Positions 33,516 to 43,526 are shown, counted from the stretch's first letter. The stretch: DNA of 53,610 nt from Bacteroidales bacterium (GCA_015061035.1 SUXK01000010.1:1-53610); one strand, 5' to 3'. Notes: generated by a model not told the origin, from the sequence alone. Translations and numbers: made by a program.

Positions 33516-34892
33516 ATGAAACATTTGAAATATTTGACAGGCATATTAATAATGGCGTTATCATTAATCTCATTTACTTCATGTAGTGAAGATGATGAAA
33601 TCTGTGTGGTTAGTGTAATAAGTGGCTTTGGAGGAACCGCAACTACATCAGAAGTCTATGTGATGTCAGGTAGTGAGGTAACCTTGGTAGCTACACCTAA
33701 AGAGGGCTACCGTTTTGTCAATTGGACCGTTAATGGCTATATAGTTTCAAAAAATAATCCATATACCTTAACTATAACCGCTTCAACTCAATTTAAAGCA
33801 ACTTTTCAGAGAGTAATATCATCAGAAGATGAAGATATGTGTGAGGTGAGTGTAATAAGTAGCGAGGGAGGAACAGCAACTGCATCAGAAACCCGAGTAA
33901 TGTCAGGTAGTGAAGTAACCTTGGTAGCTACACCTAAAGAGGGCTACCGTTTTGTCAATTGGACCGTTAATGGCTATATAGTTTCAAAAAATAATCCATA
34001 TACCTTAACTATAACCGCTTCAACTCAATTTAAAGCAACTTTTCAGAGAGTAATATCATCAGAAGATGAAGATATGTGTGAGGTGAGTGTAATAAGTAGC
34101 GAGGGAGGAACAGCAACTGCATCAGAATCCCGAGTAATGTCAGGTAGTGAAGTAACCTTAACAGCCTCTCCTAAAAAGGGTTACCATTTTGTCAATTGGA
34201 CCGTTAATGGAGAGAAGGTATCAACTAAAAATCCCTACACAGTAACAATAACATCCTCAACGCAGTTTAAGGCTAATTTTAAGAAAGAAATTTCAACAGG
34301 GGTAGAAAATGGACATAATTGGGTTGATCTTGGCTTATCAGTAAAATGGGCAACCTGCAACGTAGGAGCAACAACGCCAGAAGGGTATGGCAACTATTAT
34401 GCGTGGGGAGAAACCAAACCAAAAAGTACATACGGTTGGAGTACCTATAAATATTGTAATGGAGATAGGTATTCAATGACCAAATACTGTACAAATTCAG
34501 AATATGGTATAGTAGATAATAAAACTGTGCTTGAATTATCAGACGATGCAGCTCATGTAAATTGGGGTGGCAGTTGGCGTATGCCAAAAAAAGCAGAGCA
34601 AGAAGAATTAATGGACACCGATAACTGTACTTGGGAGTGGACTACACAGAATGAAGTAAACGGATATAAAGTAACAAGTAAGAAAAATGGCAACAGTATT
34701 TTTCTTCCTGCGGCTGGCTATCGCAACAATAGCAATCTTTACTATGCGGGCAGTAACGGTTACTACTGGTCGAGGTCGCTTGATGCGAGCAGTAGTAGCG
34801 ACGCTTGCTACTTGGACTTCGGTTCGAGCGTTGTGGGTTGGAGCAACGGCAGCCGTTGCTACGGGCTATCTGTCCGTGCGGTTTGCGAGTAG
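33516..34892 (+). CDS. Lipoprotein with three InlB-like repeats and a FISUMP (C-type-lectin-fold-like) domain
   Basis: Lipobox FTSC gives lipidated C23. Three B-repeats of 79 residues start at 30, 109 and 188, each with FVNWTVNG and an NPYT-TIT strand; the same module appears in the CotH protein at the window start. From about 262 to the end is a FISUMP domain (VDLGLSVKWATCNVG, YYAWGE, WGGSWRMPK, IFLPAAGYR, ending SVRAVCE). The last 130 bases are GC-rich (about 57% in 34761-34860, against an AT-rich body) and their codons are mostly NNC or NNT for Ser, Asp, Tyr, Cys and Gly, as in diversified variable regions. No reverse transcriptase is in the window. Start and frame are clear. Confidence 0.88.
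   Translation: MKHLKYLTGILIMALSLISFTSCSEDDEICVVSVISGFGGTATTSEVYVMSGSEVTLVATPKEGYRFVNWTVNGYIVSKNNPYTLTITASTQFKATFQRVISSEDEDMCEVSVISSEGGTATASETRVMSGSEVTLVATPKEGYRFVNWTVNGYIVSKNNPYTLTITASTQFKATFQRVISSEDEDMCEVSVISSEGGTATASESRVMSGSEVTLTASPKKGYHFVNWTVNGEKVSTKNPYTVTITSSTQFKANFKKEISTGVENGHNWVDLGLSVKWATCNVGATTPEGYGNYYAWGETKPKSTYGWSTYKYCNGDRYSMTKYCTNSEYGIVDNKTVLELSDDAAHVNWGGSWRMPKKAEQEELMDTDNCTWEWTTQNEVNGYKVTSKKNGNSIFLPAAGYRNNSNLYYAGSNGYYWSRSLDASSSSDACYLDFGSSVVGWSNGSRCYGLSVRAVCE
33603..34290 (+). repeat. Three 237-bp tandem repeats within the lipoprotein gene
   Basis: Period 237 bp (79 codons). The unit 33678-33914 and the next, 33915-34151, differ at one base by my alignment; the outer halves of the first and third copies have diverged. 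This means a recent duplication or active homogenisation. Confidence 0.92.
34761..34889 (+). other. Candidate variable region at the 3' end of the FISUMP domain
   Basis: Follows the pattern of diversity-generating retroelement targets: the end of a lectin-fold gene, GC-rich, NNC/NNT codons (AGC, GAC, TGC, TAC, TTC, GGC, AAC) at surface-loop positions between fixed YYWSR, LDFGS and SVRAV. The template and reverse transcriptase are not in the window. Confidence 0.4.
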
Positions 34893-34933
34893 TGTGCAAA
34901 GAATTTACCTGCCCCAAAACGCAAAAAAAACAG

Positions 34934-34984
34934 GCATAACTCCGCCCCGTGAGCGTAAGCTCGTAAAAGTGGAGTTATGCTTTT
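34934..34984 (+). terminator. Terminator or hairpin after the FISUMP gene
   Basis: GCATAACTCC pairs with GGAGTTATGC, followed by TTTT; inside is a second small hairpin GAGC-gtaa-GCTC. It works as a terminator, but a hairpin just after the variable region is also what mutagenic retrohoming sites have. Confidence 0.75.
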
Positions 34985-35074
34985 GTTGATTTATATTATC
35001 CTTATACACGAATAGAGGGTGTTAGATTAATCCTAATTCCCTCTATTTGTTTATCTATATATGCTTTTCGTAAT

Positions 35075-35572
35075 TTACTCCTCTTTAAAACTATTTTCGT
35101 TGTCGATGATTGCTTTTTGTTCAACAGGGATTTCCCTTGAAAAACTCTCTTCTAACGAGATAAGTGTCTCGGTCTCTGCTACTCCGGGAATATCCTGAAT
35201 TTTTCCGTTTACAAGTTCCATTAGGTGTTCGTTATCACGAGCATATAGTTTACACATCATAGTGTATGGACCTGTTGTAAAGTGGCACTCTATAACTTCG
35301 GGTATTCTTAATAGTTCAGGAACAACCAATTTGTACATTGAGCCTTTCTCAAGTTTTAGTCCTATGTAGGTACAGGTGCGATAACCTAAAATTTTAGGAT
35401 TTACTCTATATCCTGACCCAACTATTACGTTCATATCAATTAATCGTTGAATGCGTTGGTGTACGGCTGCTCTTGAAACTCCACACTCTGTTGCAACGTC
35501 TTTCGAGGGGATACGTGCGTTACGCATTATTATCGAAAGAATCTTTCTGTCAAGTTTGTCTATTTTTTCCAT
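35075..35572 (-). CDS. Lrp/AsnC-family transcriptional regulator (second)
   Basis: N-terminal HTH (LDRKILSIIMRNARIPSKDVA, CGVSRAAVHQRIQRLIDMNVI) and RAM domain, 165 residues with a longer acidic tail than the 12.7-kb paralogue (KAIIDNENSFKEE). Recognition helices differ at only a few places, so the targets may overlap. It converges on the FISUMP terminator and is monocistronic. Confidence 0.9.
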   Translation of the reverse strand: MEKIDKLDRKILSIIMRNARIPSKDVATECGVSRAAVHQRIQRLIDMNVIVGSGYRVNPKILGYRTCTYIGLKLEKGSMYKLVVPELLRIPEVIECHFTTGPYTMMCKLYARDNEHLMELVNGKIQDIPGVAETETLISLEESFSREIPVEQKAIIDNENSFKEE

Positions 35573-35590
35573 ATTTGTATGTTTGTATTA

Positions 35591-35598
35591 CAAATGTA
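35591..35598 (-). promoter_or_regulatory. -7 element of the second Lrp gene
   Basis: TACATTTG on the minus strand, 19 bases from the start codon. Confidence 0.5.
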
Positions 35599-35682
35599 TA
35601 TAAAAAATAGAAATATGCCTATTAAAAAAGAAAAAATGTGACGTTTTGCCACATTTTTTCTTTAAGTATGTAAAAATATCTA

Positions 35683-36543
35683 TTATTTGGTTACTTCTAA
35701 CAATTCAACCTCAAAAATAAGGGGACTTGCAGGTGGAATTGGTCCTGTACCTTGCTCTCCGTATCCTAATTGATAGGGGATGTAGAAGGTGAATTTAGAG
35801 CCTACGGGCATTAGACAAATTCCCTCTTTCCATCCTTGAATTAGGTTTTGAAGTGAGAAGTCGGCTGGTTTTCCTCGTTTGTATGAACTGTCAAACTCAG
35901 TTCCGTCAATTAGTTTACCCGAGTAGTGTACTTGAACCAAACTTGTAACTAATGGTTTCTCTCCCTCTCCAAGTCTCTCTATTTTGTAAAGGAGTCCGCT
36001 CTCAGTTTTCATGACGCCTGGTTCTTTCTCCATTTTTGCAAGGAACTCAGCACCTGCAATTTTGTTTTTCTCCAACTCCTCATTCTTCTTCTTTTGTATT
36101 GCCTCACGAAGGATGTTGTTTGTTTGGGCATAAACTGCTGCTAATTGCTCCTCAGTGTATAGCATATTGGCAGAGTCGTTAGCAAGTTGTGCAATTAATG
36201 AACCAACAATTATATCTTTTGATAACTCAAAGTTTACATCGTTTTTCATTTGCTCCAACATGCCTATGGTTTGTTTGCCCATAGCCATACCGTATGCGTA
36301 TGCAATACTGTCTTGTAACGAGTTTAGAGTAATAGTCTTGCAACATTTGTTATCGGGAGTACACTCTTTTTGCTCCCCTTTAACTTTTGTATCTTTGCTA
36401 TCTTTTGTTTTTGCTTTTTTCTCTTTCTTTGTTACTACCTGCTCGGTTTTTACACTCTCTTTTTTGTTGCCTTTCTCTTTTTTTGCAAAGGCAGAAGGTA
36501 CGATAAGAGCAAAACAAAGAACTAAAATTGCTAACTTTTTCAT
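35683..36543 (-). CDS. Periplasmic FKBP-type peptidyl-prolyl isomerase
   Basis: Signal peptide (KKLAILVLCFALIVPSAFA), a Lys-rich linker (KKEKGNKKESVK, KKEKKAKTKDSK) and a CTPDNKCCK cluster, then a helical dimerisation region as in Mip/FkpA and a C-terminal FKBP domain (VQVHYSGKLIDGTEFDSSY, WKEGICLMPVGSKFTFYIP, GTGPIPPASPLIFEVELL). It catalyses cis-trans proline isomerisation and acts as a chaperone. It is the last of three related genes on the same strand, 5 bases after the middle one. Confidence 0.92.
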   Translation of the reverse strand: MKKLAILVLCFALIVPSAFAKKEKGNKKESVKTEQVVTKKEKKAKTKDSKDTKVKGEQKECTPDNKCCKTITLNSLQDSIAYAYGMAMGKQTIGMLEQMKNDVNFELSKDIIVGSLIAQLANDSANMLYTEEQLAAVYAQTNNILREAIQKKKNEELEKNKIAGAEFLAKMEKEPGVMKTESGLLYKIERLGEGEKPLVTSLVQVHYSGKLIDGTEFDSSYKRGKPADFSLQNLIQGWKEGICLMPVGSKFTFYIPYQLGYGEQGTGPIPPASPLIFEVELLEVTK

Positions 36544-36548
36544 ATCGC

Positions 36549-37406
36549 TTATTCAATATCGGTTAGTTCCAATTCAAATATTAGAGTAGAGTTTGAAGGT
36601 ATGCCACCTTGAACAAGAGCGCCATAACCTAAGTTAGCAGGAATATAAACCTCATATTTAGCACCCTCATCCATAAGAAGTAGAGCCTCAGTAAATCCGG
36701 GAATAAATCCGCTAACTACGCCTTTAGCTCCCTCGCTTTTATCAAACTCAGTACCATCAATCAATGTTCCGCGATAGTTCATTGTAATTTTAGAGTCTCT
36801 TGTTGGGAACTCGCCATTACCTTTGTTGATTACTTTATAAAGCAATCCGCTCTCTGTTTTTATTACTCCCTCCTCTTGTGCTTTACTTGCTAACCAAGCC
36901 TCGCCTTTTGCTAAGTTCTCTTGAGCCTCAGGGGTTGCCGCAAAACGTGCCTCCTCTTCGCTTCTCTTTTGAGCAAGGAGTTTCTCCAATATAGTATTAG
37001 CAATTATGTTTGCATCAGTTTGGGTAAATTTAAGAGAATCTCCGTTAATTGCATCGGCAAATGCTTTAAGGAAAACGTCTTTGTTCATCATAACACCAAT
37101 AACATTAACATCGCGCTCCATATTCATAGCAATGCCAGAGCCTATGTTTTGTCCAATTCTATAAGAGTATTCAGTTGAATCAGACATTAACCCTGATTTA
37201 AAACCTTTAATGAACTCGTCAACATTTATTTTGTTGTCGTATGCTAATTGAGGAGCAATATTGCTTCCTACCAACATTCCTTGAGCATAACTTATACTAT
37301 CAATGTCGTTAGTTAGTTTTGCTTCTGTAAAGTTCCCGCAAGATGTGAAAGTAATTGTTGTAATAGCAGCAAAAAGTACTGCTACTAAATAGAAACACTT
37401 TTTCAT
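36549..37406 (-). CDS. Lipoprotein FKBP-type peptidyl-prolyl isomerase
   Basis: The lipobox FTSC puts it on a membrane. Residues 30-165 form the helical chaperone domain with IDSISYAQGMLVGSNIA; the rest is FKBP (ITMNYRGTLIDGTEFDKSEG, PANLGYGALVQGGIPSNSTLIFEL). It lies between the periplasmic and cytoplasmic members and is 2 bases from the latter, so they look like one operon. Confidence 0.92.
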   Translation of the reverse strand: MKKCFYLVAVLFAAITTITFTSCGNFTEAKLTNDIDSISYAQGMLVGSNIAPQLAYDNKINVDEFIKGFKSGLMSDSTEYSYRIGQNIGSGIAMNMERDVNVIGVMMNKDVFLKAFADAINGDSLKFTQTDANIIANTILEKLLAQKRSEEEARFAATPEAQENLAKGEAWLASKAQEEGVIKTESGLLYKVINKGNGEFPTRDSKITMNYRGTLIDGTEFDKSEGAKGVVSGFIPGFTEALLLMDEGAKYEVYIPANLGYGALVQGGIPSNSTLIFELELTDIE

Positions 37407-37408
37407 AA

Positions 37409-37993
37409 TTATAAAACTTTTAATAATTCAACTTCAAAAATTAGAGTAGAGTTAGGCTCAATTGATTGACCTGCTCCACGCTCTCCGTATGCTAGATTTG
37501 CAGGGATAAATAGTTTCCATTTAGCACCCTCGCTCATAAGTTGAAGAGCCTCAACCCATCCTTTGATAACTCCATTTACAGGAAATTCAGCGGGTTGATT
37601 ACGCATAACTGAACTATCAAATACAGTACCGTCAATTAGAGTTCCATGGTAGTGGCAACTTACAGTATCTGTTGCAGATGGTTTTTTACCGGTACCTTCG
37701 GTAATTATCTCATATTGTAATCCGCTTGGAAGTGTAACAACTCCCTCGCGTTTTCCGTTTTCAGCAAGGAATTTATTACCCTCTTCTAAGTTTTTGGTTA
37801 ATTTCTCTTTTTCTACTTTTTCAAAATAGTCTTGTATAACAGTTCTTGCCTCTGCATCTGTCATTTTGGCACTCTCTCCGTTATAAACTGTTTTTACAGC
37901 CTCTGCAAAATCCTCAACTGAAAGGTTTGCAAATCCTGATGATTTAAGGTTGTTTGCTATGTTCAATCCAATAGCATAACTTAGTTTATCCAT
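37409..37993 (-). CDS. FklB-like FKBP isomerase without signal peptide
   Basis: No export signal; 194 residues. A short helical dimerisation domain (MDKLSYAIGLNIANNLKSSG) precedes an FKBP domain with VSCHYHGTLIDGTVFDSS, IKGWVEALQLMSEGAKW and GERGAGQSIEPNSTLIFEVELL. It is the promoter-proximal member of the tandem set. The three give a cytoplasmic, a lipid-anchored and a soluble exported version of the same enzyme. Confidence 0.92.
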   Translation of the reverse strand: MDKLSYAIGLNIANNLKSSGFANLSVEDFAEAVKTVYNGESAKMTDAEARTVIQDYFEKVEKEKLTKNLEEGNKFLAENGKREGVVTLPSGLQYEIITEGTGKKPSATDTVSCHYHGTLIDGTVFDSSVMRNQPAEFPVNGVIKGWVEALQLMSEGAKWKLFIPANLAYGERGAGQSIEPNSTLIFEVELLKVL

Positions 37994-38203
37994 ATCTTTA
38001 TTTTTTCTTTGTGCGGAACATTCCGCGTTAATAATTATTATGATTCTTCAAACAATTGGCGAAGATAAAAAATTTTTTACAACTCCATTTAAACTTTTGA
38101 GTGAAAAATATATAAATTTACACATCAAAGTACAAATATTAATAAGCAAAGATTGTACCAAACATAATAACGTAAATAATCTTAAGTAAGTTTACCTATA
38201 AAA

Positions 38204-38905
38204 ATGAAAAAAGTAGTAATATTGACAGGTGCTGGAATTTCGGCAGAGAGTGGGTTGGCTGTGTTTAGAGGAAGTAATGGTTTGTGGGGAAAATATAGGG
38301 TAGAAGACGTTGCAACTATTGAGGGATGGTATCGTAACCCTGAGTTGGTATTGCAGTTCTACAATGAACGCCGTAAAGAACTTCTAAAATGCTCGCCCAA
38401 TTATGGTCATATAGGCTTGGCAGAGTTGGAGAAATATTTTGATGTGAGGGTTGTTACTCAAAACGTTGATGATCTTCACGAGAAGGCAGGAAGTAGTAAC
38501 GTTATTCATCTTCATGGGCGTTTAATGTGGGTGCGTTCTGAGAAGAATGAGAATTTACGTTTTGAACTCCCTATTGATAATTACGAAACTCATATAGAAG
38601 ATAAAGCCCCAGATGGTTCACAACTTCGCCCTGATATTGTTTGGTTTGGCGAGGCAGTGCCAATGCTCGATGCAGCAATTGATTGGGTAGAGGAAGCCGA
38701 TATATTTGTAGTCATAGGAACATCACTTAATGTATATCCTGCGGCAGGGTTGCTTCACTATGTACCAAACGGAGTTCCAGTATATTTAATTGACCCAAAC
38801 CCCGTTAATGATCCATACGGAAAGGTTACAACATATATAAATAGAGTGGCAAGTGAGGGGGTGAAACAGTTAAAAGAGATATTGCTTAGTGATAGAAAAG
38901 AGTAG
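38204..38905 (+). CDS. Sir2-family NAD-dependent deacylase lacking the zinc module
   Basis: NAD binding by GAGISAESGLAVFRG, QNVDDLHE (86-93) and catalytic H104 in HLHG are intact, as is GTSLNVYPAAGL. The only cysteine in 233 residues is C63, so the four zinc Cys of classic sirtuins are missing; the segment after H104 (WVRSEKNENLRFELP) takes its place. Related zinc-less sirtuins exist, and the substrate may be a protein acyl-Lys. It stands between intergenic regions with its own terminator. Confidence 0.9.
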   Translation: MKKVVILTGAGISAESGLAVFRGSNGLWGKYRVEDVATIEGWYRNPELVLQFYNERRKELLKCSPNYGHIGLAELEKYFDVRVVTQNVDDLHEKAGSSNVIHLHGRLMWVRSEKNENLRFELPIDNYETHIEDKAPDGSQLRPDIVWFGEAVPMLDAAIDWVEEADIFVVIGTSLNVYPAAGLLHYVPNGVPVYLIDPNPVNDPYGKVTTYINRVASEGVKQLKEILLSDRKE

Positions 38906-38940
38906 AAGAATATAAATCCTTTATCTAAATATGTAAAACA

Positions 38941-38979
38941 AGAAGAGGGTGTGCCAAAAATATGAAACACTCTCTTCTT
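38941..38979 (+). terminator. Terminator after the sirtuin gene
   Basis: AGAAGAG and GTGT pair with ACAC and CTCTTCT (one mismatch), AT-rich loop, then TT. It is shared with the converging mrp gene. Confidence 0.7.
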
Positions 38980-39002
38980 CTGTTATATAAATCTTTATGA
39001 AC

Positions 39003-40058
39003 TTACTCTTTTGTTGTAATTTTCTTAACAAGATTATCAAAAATTGCACCAATTGTATTCTCTGAAGATAGAACTACGGGTTTTCCTTCATCGCCTCCCT
39101 CTCTGATACTTTGAATAAGAGGTATCTGAGCAAGAAGAGGAACATTTGCACTCTTTGCCAGATTCTCTCCACCTCCTTTACCAAAAATGTAGTATTTGTT
39201 CTCAGGAAGTTCGGCAGGAGTAAACCACGACATATTCTCAACAATACCAACAATAGGAACGTTAATTTGTGGGTTTTGGAACATATCCACCCCCTTTCGT
39301 GCATCGGCAAGAGCCACCTCTTGAGGTGTGGTAACAATTATTGCTCCTGTAAGCGGTATAAGCTGAACAATAGTCAAATGAATATCACTTGTTCCCGGAG
39401 GTAGGTCAATTAAGAGATAATCCAACTCTCCCCATGCAGCCTCTGTTATAAGTTGCTTAATTGCATTACTTGCCATACCTCCACGCCAAACAGTTGCGCT
39501 GCCTTTGTTTACAAAAAATCCTATTGATAAAAGTTTAATGCCATATTGCTCAATGGGTTTGATAAAATCCTTTCCGTCAACCTCTTCTGCAACAGGTCGG
39601 GCATCCTCGCAATTAAACATTGTAGGGACAGAGGGTCCAAATATATCGGCATCTAACAATCCAACTTTGAAACCATTACGAGCCAATGCTACTGCAAGAT
39701 TTGAAGATACGGTTGATTTTCCTACTCCACCTTTGCCCGAAGCAATTGCAATAATGTTTTTTACCTTTGGCAATAGAGGTTCATTCTCTGCTTTAGGTTG
39801 TTGCTTAAACTGGGGCGTAATGTTACCTTTAATCTCAACGCCATCTCCAACATAGGTTAAAATAGCAGTCTCTGCTGCACGTATCATCGACTTGATAAAT
39901 GGGTCGTTAGGGCGGTCAAAGATAAGTGAGAATGAAACTTTGTTGCCTTCAATACGAATGTTGTCTGCAACCATCTCTGCGGTTACAAGATCTTTTCCAT
40001 TTCCGGGATAGCGCACTGTTGCAAGCGCATCTAATATAAGTTTTGGATATATTGTCAT
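39003..40058 (-). CDS. mrp: Mrp/ApbC iron-sulfur cluster carrier ATPase
   Basis: N-terminal DUF59 (MIP18-like) domain to about 95, then a P-loop ATPase with deviant Walker A GKGGVGKSTVSSNLA and switch motifs DADIFGPSVP and DLPPGTSD. The CxxC that many Mrp proteins use to hold the cluster is not seen. Such proteins move Fe-S clusters to apoproteins. It starts 6 bases after trmB. Confidence 0.93.
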   Translation of the reverse strand: MTIYPKLILDALATVRYPGNGKDLVTAEMVADNIRIEGNKVSFSLIFDRPNDPFIKSMIRAAETAILTYVGDGVEIKGNITPQFKQQPKAENEPLLPKVKNIIAIASGKGGVGKSTVSSNLAVALARNGFKVGLLDADIFGPSVPTMFNCEDARPVAEEVDGKDFIKPIEQYGIKLLSIGFFVNKGSATVWRGGMASNAIKQLITEAAWGELDYLLIDLPPGTSDIHLTIVQLIPLTGAIIVTTPQEVALADARKGVDMFQNPQINVPIVGIVENMSWFTPAELPENKYYIFGKGGGENLAKSANVPLLAQIPLIQSIREGGDEGKPVVLSSENTIGAIFDNLVKKITTKE

Positions 40059-40064
40059 AATTAT

Positions 40065-40826
40065 TTACTCTCCTTTCTTGGGTTGTTGACTTCGTCTGCT
40101 TCTGTTAAAACTTCTGTAACTATCATATTCAATCTCAATATCAGGTTCTACGAGAGGCTCGGTAGAAGAGGGTATAAAACTCAAATATTTTATAGTTAAA
40201 CCACGCTCTAACCATTGTTGCTCATAGAACGTTTTAATATTCAATATCTTATCCTCAATGCCTGAATTATATAAATCATCTGTGTTGGTAATAACTTCAA
40301 ACTTATTAAGTTTAACCATTTCGGCTGTGTAGGTATATAAGAATGGGCTATCGCTCTTTAGGTGGATAATACCACCGGGTTGTAGAATCTTCTTATATAG
40401 TTCAATAAAGTTTGTAGCGGTTAATCGTTTGCGGCACTTCTTCATTTGGGGGTCGGGGAATGTAATCCATATTTCCGAAACCTCATTTTCTGCAAAGAAG
40501 TAGGGGATAAGTTCTATGGATGTTCTAAGGAAAGCAACGTTCTTCATTCCTTTCTCTAACGACTCTTTTGCTCCTGACCATATTCTTGCTCCCTTTATAT
40601 CAATGCCAATAAAGTTTTTCTCAGGATACAACTCAGCCAATCCTACGGTGTATTCTCCTTTTCCGCACCCCAACTCTAAAACAATAGGGTTGGAGTTATT
40701 AAAGAATCTCTCTCCCCATTTACCTTTCATGTCAAACCCTTTCTCTTTTAGCACTGAGAATGGGTATTGAAAAACGTGAGGACATTTTTCAACAAATTCA
40801 AATTTCTGTAACTTATTTTTCCCCAT
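40065..40826 (-). CDS. trmB: tRNA (guanine-N7)-methyltransferase
   Basis: Makes m7G46 in the tRNA variable loop with SAM. SAM-binding [18 protein letters not shown] and DIKGARIW, and the catalytic [13 protein letters not shown]. 253 residues, a little longer than E. coli, with a basic tail ([16 protein letters not shown]). Followed closely by mrp. Confidence 0.93.
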   Translation of the reverse strand: MGKNKLQKFEFVEKCPHVFQYPFSVLKEKGFDMKGKWGERFFNNSNPIVLELGCGKGEYTVGLAELYPEKNFIGIDIKGARIWSGAKESLEKGMKNVAFLRTSIELIPYFFAENEVSEIWITFPDPQMKKCRKRLTATNFIELYKKILQPGGIIHLKSDSPFLYTYTAEMVKLNKFEVITNTDDLYNSGIEDKILNIKTFYEQQWLERGLTIKYLSFIPSSTEPLVEPDIEIEYDSYRSFNRSRRSQQPKKGE

Positions 40827-40853
40827 AATAGGTTATATTGTTTTTTTCTAAAT

Positions 40854-41534
40854 TTATAATCTACTGTCAAATCTGATAATATTCTCTACTACAAAAAGGG
40901 CTCGTATGTCACTCTTTTGTATTTCAATGTCATCGTATTCGCTATTTGCACTCTTTAAAATAACGAGATTGGGATCTTCATGTTTTCTTACATATTTAAC
41001 CATACGATAATCGTCAAGTAAGACAACATAAATCTGTCCCCAAAATATTAGGTTTATGTTTTTTACTTCTCTTATCGAAAGCATATCCCCATTGTTTATT
41101 ACAGGACTCATACTATCTCCGCTAACCTTTACAATATAGTTCTCGGGATTGATAAAGGGCATATTTATTGAGCCAATAACTTGTTCAGAGGTGAACATTA
41201 GACTTCTTCCGCTTGGGCCAGCAGTAACGTCTATATCGTAAACTTTTGCACCAATAGCCTCGTTGCTCTTGATGGCACTTGATGGTAGAGTTATTGTTCT
41301 TGAGTGAGAAGGGGTAGTGGTTTTAAATTTCTCTCCTTTACCCTCTAATAGCCACTCTTTTGATACTCCTAATTCAACAATGATTTTGTTTGTTAATACT
41401 CGTGTAACTGCTAATTTCCCATTAATCTGTTTTGAGAAATTAGAGCAATCGGTGCCAATGCGTGAGGCAAATTCGTTTTGACTAATACCCATCTCTTTGA
41501 TGAGTTCTTTAATTCTTAATGCAATCTCGTTCAT
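40854..41534 (-). CDS. LexA/CI-like repressor with S24 peptidase domain
   Basis: An N-terminal XRE HTH (ISQNEFASRIGTDCSNFSKQIN) is joined to a C-terminal S24 domain. A105-G106 in DVTAGPSG is the likely self-cleavage site; the Ser-Lys dyad is S141 (SGDSMSP) and K180 (MVKYVRK). Such repressors are inactivated by RecA-stimulated autoproteolysis after DNA damage. It stands alone, without phage genes nearby; TATCTTTG on the minus strand is about 100 bases upstream. Confidence 0.88.
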   Translation of the reverse strand: MNEIALRIKELIKEMGISQNEFASRIGTDCSNFSKQINGKLAVTRVLTNKIIVELGVSKEWLLEGKGEKFKTTTPSHSRTITLPSSAIKSNEAIGAKVYDIDVTAGPSGRSLMFTSEQVIGSINMPFINPENYIVKVSGDSMSPVINNGDMLSIREVKNINLIFWGQIYVVLLDDYRMVKYVRKHEDPNLVILKSANSEYDDIEIQKSDIRALFVVENIIRFDSRL

Positions 41535-41715
41535 TCAATGTTATTGTATAAATATAACAGTCGTGCGTTGTAAAATTACCTTACTTTTGTTATTGAGAGG
41601 ATTTTTGCTATTCTGTTTCTCTCCTCCTACTACAAAGATATGTATTTTTTTTTGGATTTGAGAAAATAAATATGGTAAAAATCTTATGTAATATGGTTAA
41701 TTAACAATAAAATAT

Positions 41716-42027
41716 ATGATGTATAATAGGTTGATAGTAGAATTTATGCAAGTGTCGCTATTGGCGGCATCTTACTTTATTTTAAATTTTGAAGATATGG
41801 TTAATACAAACGGTGTATATCTATATGAATTTAAAACTAATGTTAAAGGAGAAGATATTATAATATCTGCAACGTATAAGCCCAAGAGTGATATTTGTTC
41901 AAACTCTTCTTTTACTTTTGAGGTGGAAGGAGGTGATGCTGATTTGCGTATTGTGTTTAATGGATGTCGCAAGGTTGCTTCTGAGTGTGCAAAGGATATT
42001 ATTGAGGAGTATCTTAGTCGTATCTAA
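41716..42027 (+). CDS. Unknown small protein (103 aa)
   Basis: I recognise no family. A hydrophobic N-terminal stretch (VSLLAASYFILNF) is followed by beta-rich sequence with three Cys and an acidic FEVEGGDADLRIVF part. Met28 (MVNTNGVYLYEF) is a second possible start, which would remove the hydrophobic part. No neighbour is close. Confidence 0.5.
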   Translation: MMYNRLIVEFMQVSLLAASYFILNFEDMVNTNGVYLYEFKTNVKGEDIIISATYKPKSDICSNSSFTFEVEGGDADLRIVFNGCRKVASECAKDIIEEYLSRI

Positions 42028-42104
42028 ATATTAATAAACTTTGAAAGTGTGACGCTTTGGTTGTAGATATGTTGTTTGTATCACTCTCTATCTTGAGGTA
42101 AAAA

Positions 42105-42131
42105 AATAAGGGCTGCAAAGCAACCCTTATT
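42105..42131. terminator. Terminator between the small gene and gap
   Basis: AATAAGGG with inner TGC pairs with GCA and CCCTTATT; A runs and T-rich flanks on either strand. Confidence 0.82.
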
Positions 42132-42156
42132 CAATGAATATATTTTCTTATGAAAA

Positions 42157-43173
<1,017 letters not shown>

Positions 43174-43424
43174 TTAAAACTTTAAATGGTTTTATAAATA
43201 AAATTTAGTTCAAATCTCTTTTTTAGGACTACAAAGGTAGTTAAATTTTTAATAATTAAGAACAATTGTATCGAAAATATATCCCTTTTTTATCACATTT
43301 TTGAAAAAATGAATAAAAAGAGTTTGTGTTCGTGTCAAATTGTAAAGTCGAGTTATCAATTGTTTAAGTTATTGGTTGTAGCAAAGTTGAGTTTAATTAT
43401 ACACAATAAGACTCAATAACTAAT

Positions 43425-43526
43425 AAAACTAACAAATCTGTGGGTAAACGCACATAATACCAAATTTATTTGAGTATTGTTGAGCGAGAACAGATTCGAC
43501 AAACAAATGTTTGTTAACTAACAACT
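43425..43526 (+). repeat. Left arm of a 102-bp inverted repeat around panB and the GadC-like gene
   Basis: Matches the reverse complement of 45981-46082 at 97 of 102 bases by my alignment, same length. It lies downstream of the panB stop codon and includes ACAAACAAATGTTTGTTAAC. The rest of the region between gap and panB (43168-43578) holds only the gap promoter and AT-rich sequence with AACAACTA repeats. Confidence 0.92.

Noticed and set aside
33603-34290. CRISPR-like array
   Set aside because: Repeats are 237 bp, in frame and contiguous; no spacers.
33516-34984. Complete diversity-generating retroelement
   Set aside because: No reverse transcriptase, accessory gene or template repeat in the window; only a target-like end is supported.
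39505-39855. 116-residue plus-strand frame
   Set aside because: Antisense to mrp; no family features.
40854-41534. Prophage, suggested by the CI-like repressor
   Set aside because: No integrase, structural or replication genes around it; flanking genes are housekeeping.
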